From: Chenopodium formosanum
Taxonomy: Eukaryota > Streptophyta > Magnoliopsida > Caryophyllales > Amaranthaceae
Reading direction: 5' to 3'
Length of the DNA: 64,000 bases
Assembly: GCA_024500155.1 (NCBI GenBank)
Contig: CM044874.1
Location: 65,768,795 to 65,832,794 of the forward strand
The translations under genes were made by a program, and so were the position numbers. Shown here piece after piece: positions 22,893 through 35,299 of this stretch. Positions within the stretch are counted from its first letter, which is position 1. Every line of letters begins with the position of its first letter. A model generated the notes under the pieces. That model saw only the letters and a list, made by a program, of their open reading frames with translations. It was not told the DNA's origin and made no database searches.

Positions 22893-23886
22893 AGTGTTAT
22901 TAAAATCGCGATTCGGATTGTAGAATCGTACGATTCTACGGTCCTAATCCACCTAAACGATGTAAATTGGTGGTAGAATTGTTATGTTGTGAAATCGCTC
23001 ATAGAATCGATAGAATCGGTTAGAATCGGTGGAATCGATACTGATTCTACGATTCTATACCGATTCTACCGTTTCCACTTCTGCAAAAAACCTGTTTTTT
23101 GAAACCCATAATTTTTTATTTCGAAGTCGGAATTAGGCTTATAGCATATCATTAGAAAGCTCTTAAAGTCTACATTCGAATAGAATTAGTTTCGTACCCA
23201 TATCATTTACATATTTAATGTTTTAGACTAAAGAGTGTAAGGGTGTCAAAGTCGAACCTAACTTTAGTCAATGACTTATATATTATTCAATCTAACTCAT
23301 AATAAAGCTTATGAAACATCAATTTAAATAACTTTTAAGATCTATCCAACCATTTAAATTTTGTGGGCATAAAAATGTATTCATGAGTCTTATGCACTCA
23401 ACTTTGGGCATATAAAAAACACTTTTATAACATGAGTTTGTTGTAGTTGTCGTTCTTTAGCTATCTTGTTAAATGAACTAACTTGACACTTAGTTTTCTA
23501 TTATTATTGGAATTTTTTATTATGCATGGGTCTAGGGGAAACAATTTTGCGAGTCAACAACGTTATTTTTTTTCATAATTTAATAACAATTTTCGCGTAC
23601 TCTCATGGTTATGAATATGTACCAATAATCCGACTTTATAATTTATGGTGTATTGTTTGAGTTATGCGCGTGCGAAATTACTTCAAAAACTATTTTATGT
23701 TTGTACTGTCGATATTATGTTATTTACAATACATATTATTATCATTCTCATTGCTATAAAATTATGTATGAGTCATTTGTTACATTTTGAAGCCCAATTT
23801 TACAATTTGGTAGAATTGTACGATTCTACGATTCGATTATACCCTACTCACCGATTCAAAGTAAAATTCCGATTCCGATAACTTTT
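22893..23886. mobile_element. Nonautonomous MULE-like element in a NUP98-like intron
   Basis: A 994-bp unit flanked by perfect 9-bp duplications CCTTTAATC (22884-22892 and 23887-23895), the length typical of Mutator-like elements. Its ends share a weak TIR (GTTATTAAAATCG versus GTTATCGGAATCG). Near the left end is a perfect 20-bp palindrome (22920-22939) and many GAATCG/CGATTC words, repeated near the right end. No coding sequence. Confidence 0.7.
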
Positions 23887-26800
23887 CCTTTAATCCCATG
23901 TATGACAATTCATCGTTTCACAACGAGTAACAGACAGGATGTGTATTGCTTTAAATAGATTATCCTCTTATATCTTACTTTTTCCTATTGAGCACTTAGC
24001 CCTTATTCAATTAGTACTTTCTTTCTTGTGAGCTTGCGGAGCATTCAAAGATGACAGGGTCTAAAATCAGTATTCACCTGTTGAGGAGATTCATTCCTTT
24101 GGCTTCCTAAACTTAGGAAATCATTCTATTACATAGAGTTTGCTGACACGAGGCTATATGAACTTCAATTATTTGATCAAGACTTTGGAGCTTTATGTGT
24201 TTTATACTTTCTCTTGCTCTATGTGACCCACTGAGTCGTTCTACTACCCTACCCTCTAATAGATTACATTTGGAGGGGGTTTCCATTTCCTTAGCTTCCA
24301 TGTCAAACATCTTACTGATGATGTAAACAATATCTTCTTCGAAATATTTCATTTTATGATCTAGGAATTGGAGATACATCAGCGAGAGCTTGTGGACCAC
24401 CTGCAATAGTTGGATTTACCAGTAATAATAGTAGCAATGCAGCTGCGTTTATGCCATTGAGAAATGCACCAGCTTCACATGTCACAGGGTCAAATTTTGG
24501 GTAAACATCAAATGCACTTGGAATAATGCCTGCCAACCCATTTTCAACTTCTAGTTTTGTGGCTACCCCATCATTACCAGCAGGTGAAATAGTGAATTTT
24601 ATGATTAATTTATTATCTTTGTTATCTGCTTTTATTTCACACTATGAATACATTATCTTTAAATTGTTGGAACACCTGCACATTTTTTTGGTTCTTTGGG
24701 CTCCATTTAAGTTTAGTTACGTAAATAAACAATATCAGTTATGACCATCACTTGGAATTACTAATTTGAAGAACTGAATAATTTCTGGATAAAATGTTTG
24801 ACTTGTGACTGTTGTGAGGGTTTTTGTTGATTGTCTTTTGACCATCTTAACATTCTTCAGTTTTTATCAATGTCAAGTCTCAAGTGTGACCGAGACTAGG
24901 GAAATTTGGATTTTCAGTGAGAAACTTGTGATTGGGTTTGTTGATCCTACAAAGACTTGTGATACAGAGTCATTAGAGTTTGTATGTTTTGGGCATAATT
25001 AGTTGCAATGAATCATGGAATCCTGATTAATATTGATATGCTAAAAATCTGTGTGATTATTTTAAAATAATATACACCTATAGATTAATTTTATATATCC
25101 TCCAACACTTTTGTACTAACGGGATGAGGCAATAAATTTCTCTCACGCTTGAACTATGTATGCTGGAAACTTTGGAGGTAATGTCTGATTACTAACGGAT
25201 TGTAGTGATAACGATTCTACTTTGCAATCATCATATTCTAAACAACAGGAAGGCTTTGCAAAAGTTGTACTAATTCTTAATGTATCTGCCACCCAAAAGT
25301 AAAAAACAATAGTGGATACCATGAATAAGAAATAGTATATCATTTCTTGGTCCTGCTGCCTTAGGGACTTTATTTTGAGTATGCCCCACCCAAAGCTCTA
25401 TTTAGGGTATTAATAATCTAATTTAAACAAAATCACAAGCTGTCCAAATGCAGAATTATTATTTTTGTATACATTCTTCTAATGCTGCTGGTTTCCCGCC
25501 AGTTCGCCACATCTTTGTTCAGGTAAATTTTATGAGCTTTTTCTTTGTGATGTAAAGTTAATGCAATTTTTTTTTTTGGCAAATATACAGGATGCAGAAG
25601 TAAATCATATGAGCAAACCATTATTAAGGATGATTTAAAAAATTGTAGGCTAATTTCAATATCAGGCATGCCTTGTTACGCTGGTAAAAGCCATGAAGAA
25701 TTGAGATGGGAGAACTATGGCCTAAAATCAGGAGGTATGCATGCTTAATATGTTACAAGTTTTTCTATCTTTTGTTCTCTTCTTTATACCTTCATCACTT
25801 GCTGCTGTAGTCTGTAGAAGTCTATTGATAATATTGCTATCAAATAATTTTGAATTTTGTTTTTTATGTTTTTCAATCCAGCAGAATTCAGTCAGTAACC
25901 AGGCACAAGGGATTGACAAACATCACTTGAGCATCCCTCTTCCTTTAGTTACAAGTTTCTTAGGAATCCCTACTCCATCCTGTAGTGCTCCAGCGTTCTC
26001 AACAAATATGAATACTCCTACTTTCCAAATCCCATCACCAAATCTATCTGCATTTAACACCAGAACACCCATTATGACTGGATCTGGATGCGACCAAGTT
26101 ACTGCCGGTGATCCTAATAATCAGCTACTACATAATCCTCAGTTATCAACTCAAGATTTAAGACTTTGGCCTGATTACTTAAGAACAACACCTAAACACC
26201 TGTCAATACACTCACCATCTACCGGAAATGGACGTGACCAAGTAGCAAGTAGTTTTGCTATTAGATTGACAAAACCATGGCCAAACAATGGAAATTCGGT
26301 GATCCATACAATTGTAAGTAATGCGCAGTATTTTTCTGAACTTCCTATCACTTCTTTCTGTGTGTTGCTCATCAAGTAATTCGCATCTGATCTGGTTGAA
26401 ATTGCAATACATGATTTTCTTGTTTGGATTATGTTATAGTTTTATGCTCATTGCTGTCTCTTGGATATTTTAATTCTTTTCTTTTTTTGGTAATATTTTC
26501 TTGCTTAATTTGTTCTACTAACCTCCTTTTGTCTTCCCTCATCAGCAAGCATCATCTCCCTAGATAACACCTCTTGTCTCAGCAGGTATTTTTAAAGAGT
26601 TCATATGATCATTATGAAAATATACTAACGGTTTCTGCGTGAAACATCTATCATATATTAGTAAATGCTATTTTTGGCACAGCATTTTAACTTTCTTTGC
26701 TATTTTCTTGTAACCATTAGGGAATAATGGAGGTGTTTCACTCGATGTTGGCTCGCCTCAGCCCGATCCTCCTCAATATTAAGCTAATGTTTTTATCTTC

Positions 26801-27018
26801 ATTTTTATTGTTGTAAAAATTTGTTCAGTAGTATCATACTTTTATTTCATGCATTTTGCTGTATACATTTTTTTTAAAAAAATCAATTAGTTGACTAACC
26901 ACAAAATATTGAGGCAATCATCTTATTTCTTTATAGGTTCACAGCAACAAATAAGGTCACGAAAAGCATTATAGCTGTGAAAGATCCTTTTGGATCTGAG
27001 ACTGCAACATTCTAGCCA

Positions 27019-29336
27019 ATGATGGATCACTCTGCCCATTCTTCATTTATTCAACATGGAATGTCTAGCATGCCCGTGAGTATTTCCACACGCTTTCCAT
27101 GCTACATTGAAAATAAACATTTTTTTTATTTAGCATTATTTTCTTTTAAAAATCTCACGGGCTATGTTATTGTGCAAAATAGGTGTCTAGTAAACCTGCA
27201 AAAACCAGAGTTACATCTTATTTTACATCAAGGCACCATTCACTTAAGCCGTTGACAGTGAGTGTCAGGAAATATCATCCTAGCAGTGATGGTAAAAAGG
27301 TGAGGAGGGTATTATTTATGTTGAAATTCAGTGAATTTGTTGTATTTGTACTTTTTATTATCCCTTACTTTGTTGAAGTCTTTGTTTCCACTCATTGTCC
27401 AATATAGGTGCCCTTCTTTGATCAGGCTGCAGAAGGTCTAAATATAAGCAAGGGATATAATTATATAATTCCAAGGGAGAATCCTAGATCAGTGATTGCT
27501 GCATCCACCGAGCCAACCTTTGACGGTGCTTCCAAAAAAGAGGCATCTGCACTCAATCATGCAGCTACTATGGAGTATGAGGATGGTATGTCATTCATTT
27601 TGTGTGTTTTTAGTCAAGCTCTGATAAATTGGTCCGACTGTTTTAGGAGCTTTTCCTAATTTTTTTCTATCTTGTTCTAAAATCCTTTAAAGATTTATAT
27701 GCCAGGTTGTGATCTGCAGATTATGTGTGCATATACATATTTCATAGGTTTTGATGCATCATACATTTCCACTATACAGGCAACAAAGTATAAAATGGAT
27801 TAATGATAAATGAGACACTACCTATGATAAGAAATCTTATTACAAAGGTGAGGAAATTTTGAGTAAAATAAACACAAAGAAGATATTCAAAAAGCACATA
27901 GTTTTGTTAAAAAAAGTTGAGGTTCCTGATTTTGTTCTGTTGGGAAATATATCTATGATTTTAGTATTTTGGAGGACTCGTGGACAAGGCTTCCAGAAAC
28001 TTTATTGGCTTTTATCTTTGTGTTCATGTTTTGGATTTATAAAAACTCGTGCATGAGATGGTGCCAATTCTAATTCTAGGGGAGAGTGACATTACTTGTT
28101 AAGGAGGTGAGTTTGTTAATGTATCACAATAAAAAAAGTATGAGACGGTCTAAGCTAAGACTTGGTTTCATTTTCTAGCCTTGAATAAAGTATGTTCCCA
28201 TTTCCAGATCATATCACATTCTGCCATTCTGGCCACCATATATGTCTCCTGATGCCTCAGAATATGATGGGATTGCCAATTATTATTCTAATATTTGTGT
28301 TGTATAAGAAACTAAGCATCTGGGTGTAGCTACTTGAATGAATTTGTGTCCTTATTCTATAGTACTCCCTCTGTCCCCTTTTGATAGTCCCTTATGGGCA
28401 AATTTTAGTCCCAAAATGTTCACCCCATTTGCTTTTTCCAACAACCATTAATATTAATTTTTTACCAAAATTTCCTCCAATTTGCAACAATATTTGTGCA
28501 AATTTAACTTTCCCATGTAAATTTTGTTTTCCCATGTACTCTTATTACTTTCTCTCTCTACTTTTTTGCATACCTAATGTCAAATTACTTTTTCAATGTA
28601 CTTTTACTATTCTTTTGTGTTTATTAATTCCCGTGGATAATGCCCATATGGGACTATCAAAAGGGGACGGAGGGAGTATCATTTATGCCAATTTATGATT
28701 TCTACAGTTTTGATGTCTCTATAATTGTCACTTGCGCTGTGAATTATTTTACGTAGAGATCCTAGTTTCATTTCTTCTGACGTGTCAGGTACAGACAATG
28801 CTAAGAAAGCCCAAATCAGCAGTTCTGAACCCATCTCTCATAAAGATGATTTTGCTAAAACCAATGACAGTGCAAAAGAGTTGGAGCTCTTGCTTCCAAA
28901 GCTACAACGCTCTTACTACTACACAGAGCCCAAAATTGAGAAGTTAGCATCAATTGAAAGATCTAATCCAGGATTTTGCTCCCATGTAAAGGACTTTGTA
29001 GTGGGCCGAGATGGCTTTGGTTGGGTGAAGTTTTACGGGGAGACAAATGTACGTGGACTCAATCTTGACTCCTTAGTTCACTTCAATTATCGAGAGGTGA
29101 TAGTGTATGATGATGAGAGTGAGAAGCCTCAAGTTGGACAAGGCCTTACCAAGGCAGCTGAAGTTACTCTATTGAATATTAAATGTGTTGACAAGATTGG
29201 AAAACAACATACTAGTGAGAAAATGGTTGAGAAATACATTGAGAAGTTGAAGCAGGCAGCTGAAAAACAAGGTGCCGAATTTGTCTCCTATGATCTAGTG
29301 AAAGGGGAATGGAGGTTTAGTGTGCAGCATTTTTAG
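27019..29336 (+). CDS. NUP98-like C-terminal ORF with S59 autopeptidase domain (299 aa, four exons)
   Basis: Exons 27019-27075, 27183-27299, 27408-27585 and 28789-29336 join in phase to 299 codons with no interruption. The first ATG follows the in-frame TAG at about 27013. Residues about 153-299 are the NUP98 autoproteolytic (Nucleoporin2, peptidase S59) domain: LPKLQRSYYYTEP, PGFCSHVKDFVVGRDGFGWVKF, REVIVYDDE, KPQVGQGLTKAAEVTLLN, GAEFVSYD and VKGEWRFSVQHF. In NUP98 the peptide bond after HF is cut, with the next Ser as nucleophile, and the domain then docks on the pore scaffold. Here the stop codon follows HF directly, so the protein would equal the mature cleaved form and needs no autolysis. 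Whether this 3' part is expressed alone is unknown. Confidence 0.7.
28365..28676. mobile_element. Stowaway-like MITE in the last NUP98-like intron
   Basis: Termini CTCCCTCTGTCCCCTTTTGA and reverse complement CTCCCTCCGTCCCCTTTTGA, extending to a TIR of nearly 30 bp including TAGTCCC. TA duplications lie at 28363-28364 and 28677-28678. Length 312 bp; no coding capacity. Confidence 0.9.
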
Positions 29337-29674
29337 TTTGTAGATTTTTCGTAATGTCAGAAGAAAACAATAGTTGAAGGTACAAATAAATACCCCAGTT
29401 TTTTTCTTAGTTCAGAATGTCGAGTTCCTTAAGTGTTTGTTCATAGATTTAATGATGGTTTGATGATAAGAATTTTTTCGAATTTAAAGATTTTCAGTAT
29501 CTAGTGATAAATTTGTGAATGCATTTCATTAGATGTTTCGAGTGCAATTAAACAACTGACTAAACTTTCATTTTGCAGTGAACTTTGTGCAATCTGTCTT
29601 TTCTATGTCCCTCACTCCATTCCAACTTAGCTCCTGTTAATGTTAAAAAAATGTTTGCAAGGCATAAGAGTATT
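29337..29674 (+). other. 3' flank of the NUP98-like gene
   Basis: AT-rich, presumably the 3' UTR and downstream region. The copia element starts only 339 bp after the stop codon, so it may sit within or near the polyadenylation region. No separate gene seen. Confidence 0.5.
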
Positions 29675-30901
29675 TGTTGGACTTAATGATTTTGATGATG
29701 ACACAACCTCACTTACTTACAAACTAATAAGTGCTTGATTGTTTAAGTGTGTACTCAGTTACAAAGACTAGGAGAATAAAGGGTCTTGTAAAAATACCAT
29801 GCGGAACAAGAAGGCCAGAAGCATAGCTATCCTTATAGAAGAGTTCCCTCACAGGAACTGGCGCTTCAGAAATGAAGACTAGAGAAGAGAAGTTCCTCCC
29901 AAAGAACAAAAGCCTCGGAGTAGGAGCTTCATCAGAGAATATGAAGACTAAATATATTTTTATATTTTAGGATTTATGTAGGTATAAGATATTAAATAGC
30001 ACTCGAAAAATCTGTGTGGAATTGGTCTAAAAGATGAAATATGTGCATGCTAGTTTTTAGGAAAACCGTTATCATTTAAAAGTTTATCTTTTTCTCAAGT
30101 TAAAAAGATTTTATTTTATTTCTTTTTCTGATTTTCGGAAAATATCTTTTACAAAATAAAATCTCCCATGTTTTCCAAAACTTGCGGCCTACTCTCCCAA
30201 GTTCTTCTTCAGTCATGGGTTTGCACATTAAGGAGTTCATGGTTCCTTAATTATAGGGACATGATCTTCTTAGTGGGTATGAGTAGTGGCGTAATGGTGT
30301 TGCTGCACAAAGAGGATTTTCCAAAGCATTTATTGATCTATAAATAGCCATTAATTTCAGAAGGAAAATCTCACCCTTGCTTACATAAGTTTTCAAGCTT
30401 CAAATCGAGTCAAGTGTCAATTCCACACAAGTTCATTAGAGTGTTCTTAATGTTCTTATACTAGAGTTTGTTTTCTTTCGAGTTGTAATTTGGGGAATGG
30501 GGAAGTTCGAGTGAACGTTTGTGTATGAGAAATAGAAGTGAGGAAGAGAAGAGAAAGAGAAGAGAAAGAGAAGAGAGAGCAGAGAAGTGAGAAGAGAGAA
30601 AGAGAAGAGAAGAGTAACAAGTTGGGTGACTTGTTCCTCAGGGTCTTAAGTTCGTAGAGGAACTTGAGTTTGAGTTGTTAGCTTGTAATAGGATCATTTG
30701 CCCTATTATAGTGAAGATTCATTTCCCAAAATCCCAAGTGGTCAAGGAGTTTTCCACGTAAAATCTCTCTTGCATTCTTTAGTTTCTTTAGTTAATCTTT
30801 CAGTTCCTTTAGCTAACTTAATTTTAATTCCGCAAAAAGTTTGGCTAATCTCTCATACTACAATTCAACCCCCCCTTCTTGTAGTATTCTTTGAAACAAC
30901 A
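29675..30901 (+). repeat. Copia 5' LTR (1227 bp)
   Basis: Starts TGTTGGAC and ends GAAACAACA, immediately before the primer binding site. It matches 58002-58692 closely. A GA-rich tract (GAGAAGAGAAA repeats, 30540-30616) lies downstream of the TATA box. Confidence 0.93.
30339..30346 (+). promoter_or_regulatory. TATA box of the copia LTR
   Basis: The TATAAATA box lies 665 bp into the LTR, placing transcription start near 30370 and giving a U3 of about 0.7 kb. The same box survives in the truncated 3' LTR at 58666-58673. Confidence 0.65.
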
Positions 30902-30903
30902 AT

Positions 30904-30915
30904 TGGTATCAGAGC
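30904..30915 (+). other. Copia primer binding site (initiator tRNA-Met)
   Basis: TGGTATCAGAGC two bases after the LTR end is the standard complement to the 3' end of plant initiator methionine tRNA, used to prime minus-strand synthesis. Confidence 0.93.
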
Positions 30916-30966
30916 CTAACTTCTAGGAAAATCAAGAAACCCTGAAGAAGAAAGGTCTTGGAGAAA

Positions 30967-32124
30967 ATGAATACTCATGAGAAGCTCGAGGAAGGATACT
31001 CAACATAGAGGCCTCCTATGTTCAACGGCATGTTCTATACCCACTGGAAGAACCGCATGGAGATCTTTATCAAGGCCGAGAACTACCAAGTCTAGAGGGT
31101 CATCGAGGTTGGTGATTTCGAAGTCACCAAAACAAATGCGTAGAACGAGGTAATCCCTAAGCCTATGTCTGAATATGAAAAAGAAGACTTTGATAAAATG
31201 GAAATAAATGTTATGGCTATGAAATTGCTCCACTGTGGACTTGGACCTCACGAACACAATCGTGTCATGGGGTGTAAGAACGCTAAGGAAATCTGGGATT
31301 TGCTGCAGATTACTCATGAAGGAACTAATGAGGTTAAATGCTTAAAAATCGATCTACTTATGTCTAAGTATGAAAGATTTGAAATGCAGCCTAAGGAAAC
31401 CATTCAAGAGATGCTAACCCGTTTTACTAACATCATAAATGAGTTGGTTTCCCTTGGTAGACAGATTCCTACAGATGAGCAGGTTAGGAAGGTCCTTAGA
31501 AGTCTTCCACAAGATGAGAGGTGGAGAGCTAAGGTGACAGCCTTTCAGGAAACGAAGGACTTTACCAAGTTCAATATTGAACAACTAGCAGGTTATCTCA
31601 TGTCTTATGAGCTACACCTTGGAGTCAACAATGAACCCATGAGGAACAAGGGATTGGATCTTAAGGCTGATGAGGAGGAAGACTCAGAAGTGGATGAGGA
31701 TGAGGCTGCCCTAATTGTGCGAAGATTTAAAAAGATGTTCAAGAAAGGCCGAACCTCAAGGAACTTTGGGAAAAAGACCTCAAATCCAAAGCCTGACTAC
31801 AACTGCCACAAGTGTGGATCTCCAGATCACTTTATCATAGATTGTCCCCCTTGGGAAAATGATAAAGGGAAAGGAAAGGCTAAGGATCAGGGAAGAGAAA
31901 AATTCAGCAAAGTAAACTATCAAAAGTCAGACATGAGGAAGGCTATGATAGCAGCTTGGGGAGACTCAGAAAGTGAAGAAGAAGATGATGACCAACCAGA
32001 AGAGGAGACAGCCAATCTCTGTTTAATGGCCAAATCAGATGATGAAAAGGCTTACCTTGAGGAACTCCAAAAGAGGTATTTCTTGATCCTAAACAGCTTA
32101 AAACTTTTTCTAAAAATGTCTTGA
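30967..32124 (+). pseudogene. gag: Copia gag
   Basis: Frame from ATG 30967 (MNTHEKLEEGYST) with in-frame TAGs at 31006, 31093 and 31141, then open to 32124. The middle has the UBN2-type gag core (LLHCGLGPHEHNRVMGCKNA, KEIWDLLQITHEGT, VRKVLRSLP). A CCHC zinc knuckle (C-x2-C-x4-H-x4-C, CHKCGSPDHFIIDC) lies at 31804-31845, flanked by basic and acidic stretches. Gag packages the element RNA into virus-like particles. The first ~60 codons are needed for a full product, so this copy is dead unless translation restarts at the ATG at 31165. Confidence 0.9.
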
Positions 32125-32792
32125 TAGATTTATGTTTAGAAGAAGAAGAATTCTTTAGAGATACATGTGTGAAGTTGAATAAATGTGAAAAAGCTCTTAA
32201 GGTTTGCAAAGAACATGGTGCTTGGTTAGAAACAGCCTATGCCAAGTCTCAAAGCAAACTAAGAGAACTTGATTTTAAATACAAACACATAACTAAGATA
32301 GCTGATAGAATTAAGAATGAAAGTATTCTTCTGAATGTTGAACTAACTCAGTATAAGCTCATGAATTCTGATATCAGTTCTAGCAGTTCCTCAAGCGATC
32401 AGTTGCTTAAATTCAATGTTGATTTTGAAAATTTGAAAAATGAGCTTTCTACTTTAAAAACCCAAAAGGATTAACTTGAATCGGAACTGAATTCTAGAAA
32501 GGATAGAAGTATTGACCCAAAAGTCATATCTAAGTGGATAGCTGAAGCTCAAGGAATAAGAACTGAAGGCCTTGGTTATATGACCAAGAAAGGTAAGCAA
32601 AAGAAATATGTTGAGCTTCCTAGCATGAAGGTATGCACTTTTTGTGGTAAGACTAGACATCTCTATGGACAGTGTAGGATAAGAGAATAAGATGATAAAA
32701 GAAATGTAAAACAAGTGTGGGTCAAGAAAACTGATATTGCATCCATTTCTAAGGAACCCAAGGACACCTGGGTTCCTGATCCTAATGCTTAG
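32121..32792 (+). pseudogene. Copia gag extension: coiled coil and second zinc knuckle
   Basis: A different frame from gag, overlapping it by four bases. 32121-32474 is heptad-rich (LNKCEKALKVCKEHG, FENLKNELSTLKTQKD) and likely coiled coil. After a TAA at 32472 the same frame continues to a second CCHC box, CTFCGKTRHLYGQC (32634-32675), another TAG at about 32688, and WVPDPNA before a stop near 32790. Sirevirus gags commonly carry such coiled coils and extra knuckles. The frame change from gag is probably an indel in this copy. Confidence 0.75.
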
Positions 32793-32797
32793 TTTTC

Positions 32798-35164
32798 TTG
32801 CAGGTCCTATTGAGGGGGAACAACTCGTGGTATCTCGACAGCGGTTGTTCAAAGCATATGACAGGTGATAAATCAAAATTCCTCTCACTAGAAGACTACC
32901 CAGGAGGAACAATAACCTTTAGAGATAATAAGAAGGGCGAGATCATTGGAAAAGGCAAAATTGGAAGATCTAAATCTCATTCCATTGATAATGTGTTCCT
33001 GGTCGAGGGCTTAATGCATAATTTGCTCAGTATATCACAATTCTGTGGTAGAGGAAATTATGTAAGTTTTTCTTCTGACTCTTGCAACATCATCAACAAT
33101 AAGTCAGGAAAGGTTGTTATAGAAGGAACTAGAAGAGGGAAAACTTATACAGTTGACCTCAACTTAATCCCAAGGAACAACCATACATGTCCGAGTGTTG
33201 TTGAAGATGATCCCCTGCTATGGCATAAACGTTTTGGACATGCTAGCTTTTCACTACTGGACAAGCTAAGGTCAAGGAACTTGGTTATGGGACTTCCTAT
33301 TATCAAGTTCCTACAGTACAAAGTTTGTGATGCATGTGTGAAAGGCAAGCATGTTCGCTCATCTTTTAAATTGAAGAAAATGGTGAGCACTACAAAGCCT
33401 TTGGAATTAATCCATATGGATTTGTGTGGTCCCATGAGAATTCAAAGCAGGACTGGCAAGAAATATGTTTTGGTTATTGTTGATGATTATTCTAGATTCA
33501 CTTGGGTTATTTTTCTTGCTAGTAAAGATGAAACTTTTAACGAGTTTGTTGCCTTTGCACAGAAAATACAGAAAATCAGTGGTCACTCCATAGTCCATCT
33601 CAGATCAGATCACGGAACAGAATTTGAGAACTAAAGATTCGATGAGTTTTGCAAGGAAAGTGGCATGAATCATAACTTCTCAGCTCCAAGGACTCCCTAA
33701 CAGAATGGAGTTGTAGAAAGGAAGAATCGAACCCTTGAGGAAATGGCTAGAACGATGCTGATTGCAAGTGGATTGCCAAGGAACTTCTGGGCTGAATCCG
33801 TGAATACAGCATGTTACATCCTTAACCGAGTAACAATCAGAAGTATCATCAACAAGACTCCCTATGAATTATTCAGGGGAAGAAAGCCAAACATATCTCA
33901 TCTTAAAGCCTTTGGTTGTAAGTGCTTTGTACGTAACAATGGTAAGAAAAACCTAGGGAAATTTGATGAAAGAAGTGAAGAGGCTATATTTCTAGGATAT
34001 GCCTCTGATAGCAAAGCTTATAGAGTTTACAATAAAAGCTCAATGTGTGTTGAGGAAAGCATTCATATAATCTTTGATGAAGTTAACCAGTTTGTGAGTG
34101 TACAGGAACAAGAAGATGATAATGATTTTGAAATTGGATTGATAAGAGATAGGGATGAAGAGAAGATTCAGAAGCAAACCAAGGAAAAGCAGCCTGCTCA
34201 AGAAGAAAACGATCAAGAAAATGGAGAGGTTCCTCATCCCGATGAACAGGTAAATGAGAAACAAGTAGAAGAAGCAGAAGGAACAGAACCAGAAGCTCCT
34301 CAAATTGGAGTTCCAGCAAGGGAATTTCAACCCAGGCCATTCAAGTATCAAGGTTCCCATCCAACTGATCTCATAATCAGTGATATAGGAAAAGGAACGC
34401 AAAAAAGATCACAAATGAGGAATTACTGTGCATTCCATGCTTTTCTGTCCATCCTAGAGCCAAGAAATCACCAAGAAGCCTTGGGAGATGCTGATTGGAT
34501 AGTGGCCATGCAAGAGGAACTCAATGAGTTTGAAAGGAACAAAGTCTGGCACCTTAAGCCAAAGCCTAAGGGAAAGAAAGTTATTGGGCTCAAATGGGTG
34601 TTCAGGAACAAGCTTGATGAACATGACACCATTGTAAGGAACAAGGCTAGATTGGTTGTGAAGGGCTACAACCAACAGGAAGGTATTGATTTCGATGAAA
34701 CCTTTGCTCCTGTAGCTAGATTAGATGCTATTAGAATCCTAGTGGCTTTTGCTTCTTTTATGGGTTTCAAACTCTATCAAATGGATGTGAAATTTGATTT
34801 TCTAAATGGTTACTTAAATGAGGAGGTGTTTTTTGAACAACCTCCAGGTTTCGAAAATCCAAAATTTCCAAATCATGTTTTTAAGCTTGATAAAGCTCTC
34901 TACGGGCTTAAACAAGCTCCACGAGCCGGGTATGGAAGGCTTTCAAAGTTCCTACTGAAAAATGATTTCAAAAGAGGAAAAGTAGACAAAACTCTTTTTC
35001 TTAAATCTCGAGGAACTGATTTGTTAGTTGTACAGATCTATGTAGATGATATTATATTTGATGCTACTAACAATGGTTTGTGCAAGTATTTTGCTGAGCT
35101 AATGGGTGGTGAATTTGAGATGAGCATGATGGGTGAATTGAATTTCTTCCTGGACTTCAAATAA
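32798..35164 (+). pseudogene. pol: Copia pol: protease, integrase and reverse transcriptase
   Basis: One frame with stops at 33632 and 33698. Protease: DSGCSKHMTG at about 32838. GAG-pre-integrase zinc region: LWHKRFGHASFSLLDKL with CDACVKGK. Integrase core: MDLCGP, VDDYSRF, SDHGTEF and NGVVERKNRTLEEMART (D-D-E). RT (RVT_2): VFRNKLDEHDTIVRNKARLV, FDETFAPVARLDAIRILVA, LYGLKQAPR and the catalytic YVDDIIF. Some family-conserved residues are changed (PRAGYGRLS, VKFDFLNGYL). A one-base deletion at about 35150 shifts the frame after MGELNFF. RT continues to DEDPQ at about 35299, where the Tat element is inserted, and resumes at 54643. Confidence 0.93.
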
Positions 35165-35294
35165 AGCAAACACCTGAAGGAATAATGATTCACCAACAGA
35201 AGTATGTCAAGGAACTTCTAAAGAAGTACAACATGGTAAATGTCAAGACAAATCATACACCTATGGGAACAGCAACAAGACTTGATGAGGATCC

Positions 35295-35299
35295 ACAAG
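35295..35299. repeat. Left target-site duplication of the Tat element (ACAAG)
   Basis: ACAAG immediately precedes the LTR start TGTAGACACCC and is repeated at 54638-54642 directly after the LTR end CCCTACA. Confidence 0.95.

Larger units (their letters stand above)
19703..29336 (+). pseudogene. NUP98-like nucleoporin gene, FG half disabled
   Basis: Candidate exons with GT/AG borders: 19703-19712, 20205-20940, 21142-21252, 21586-about 21810, 24365-24583, 25882-26313, 26945-27075, 27183-27299, 27408-27585, 28789-29336. The early exons encode FG repeats (VFGSGSN, GFGGNATNVFG, AFGGM-type) as in GLFG nucleoporins of the nuclear pore. The later ones give the NUP98 signature (GMSSMPVSSKPA, TSRHHSLKPLTVSVRKYHP, IPRENPR, then the S59 autoproteolytic domain). 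The FG half is broken by a 4-base deletion at about 20484, a frameshift at about 20820, another near the T run at 21620, stops in STG-stop-FGA (about 21750), NFG-stop (about 24500) and a small exon near 26570, and a TAG at about 27013. Intron insertions include a MULE and a Stowaway MITE. Frame loss could partly be sequencing error, but the number argues for decay. Confidence 0.82.

Noticed and set aside
28141..28360. Extra NUP98 exon near the MITE
   Set aside because: No open frame with splice signals and FG or S59 similarity could be found.
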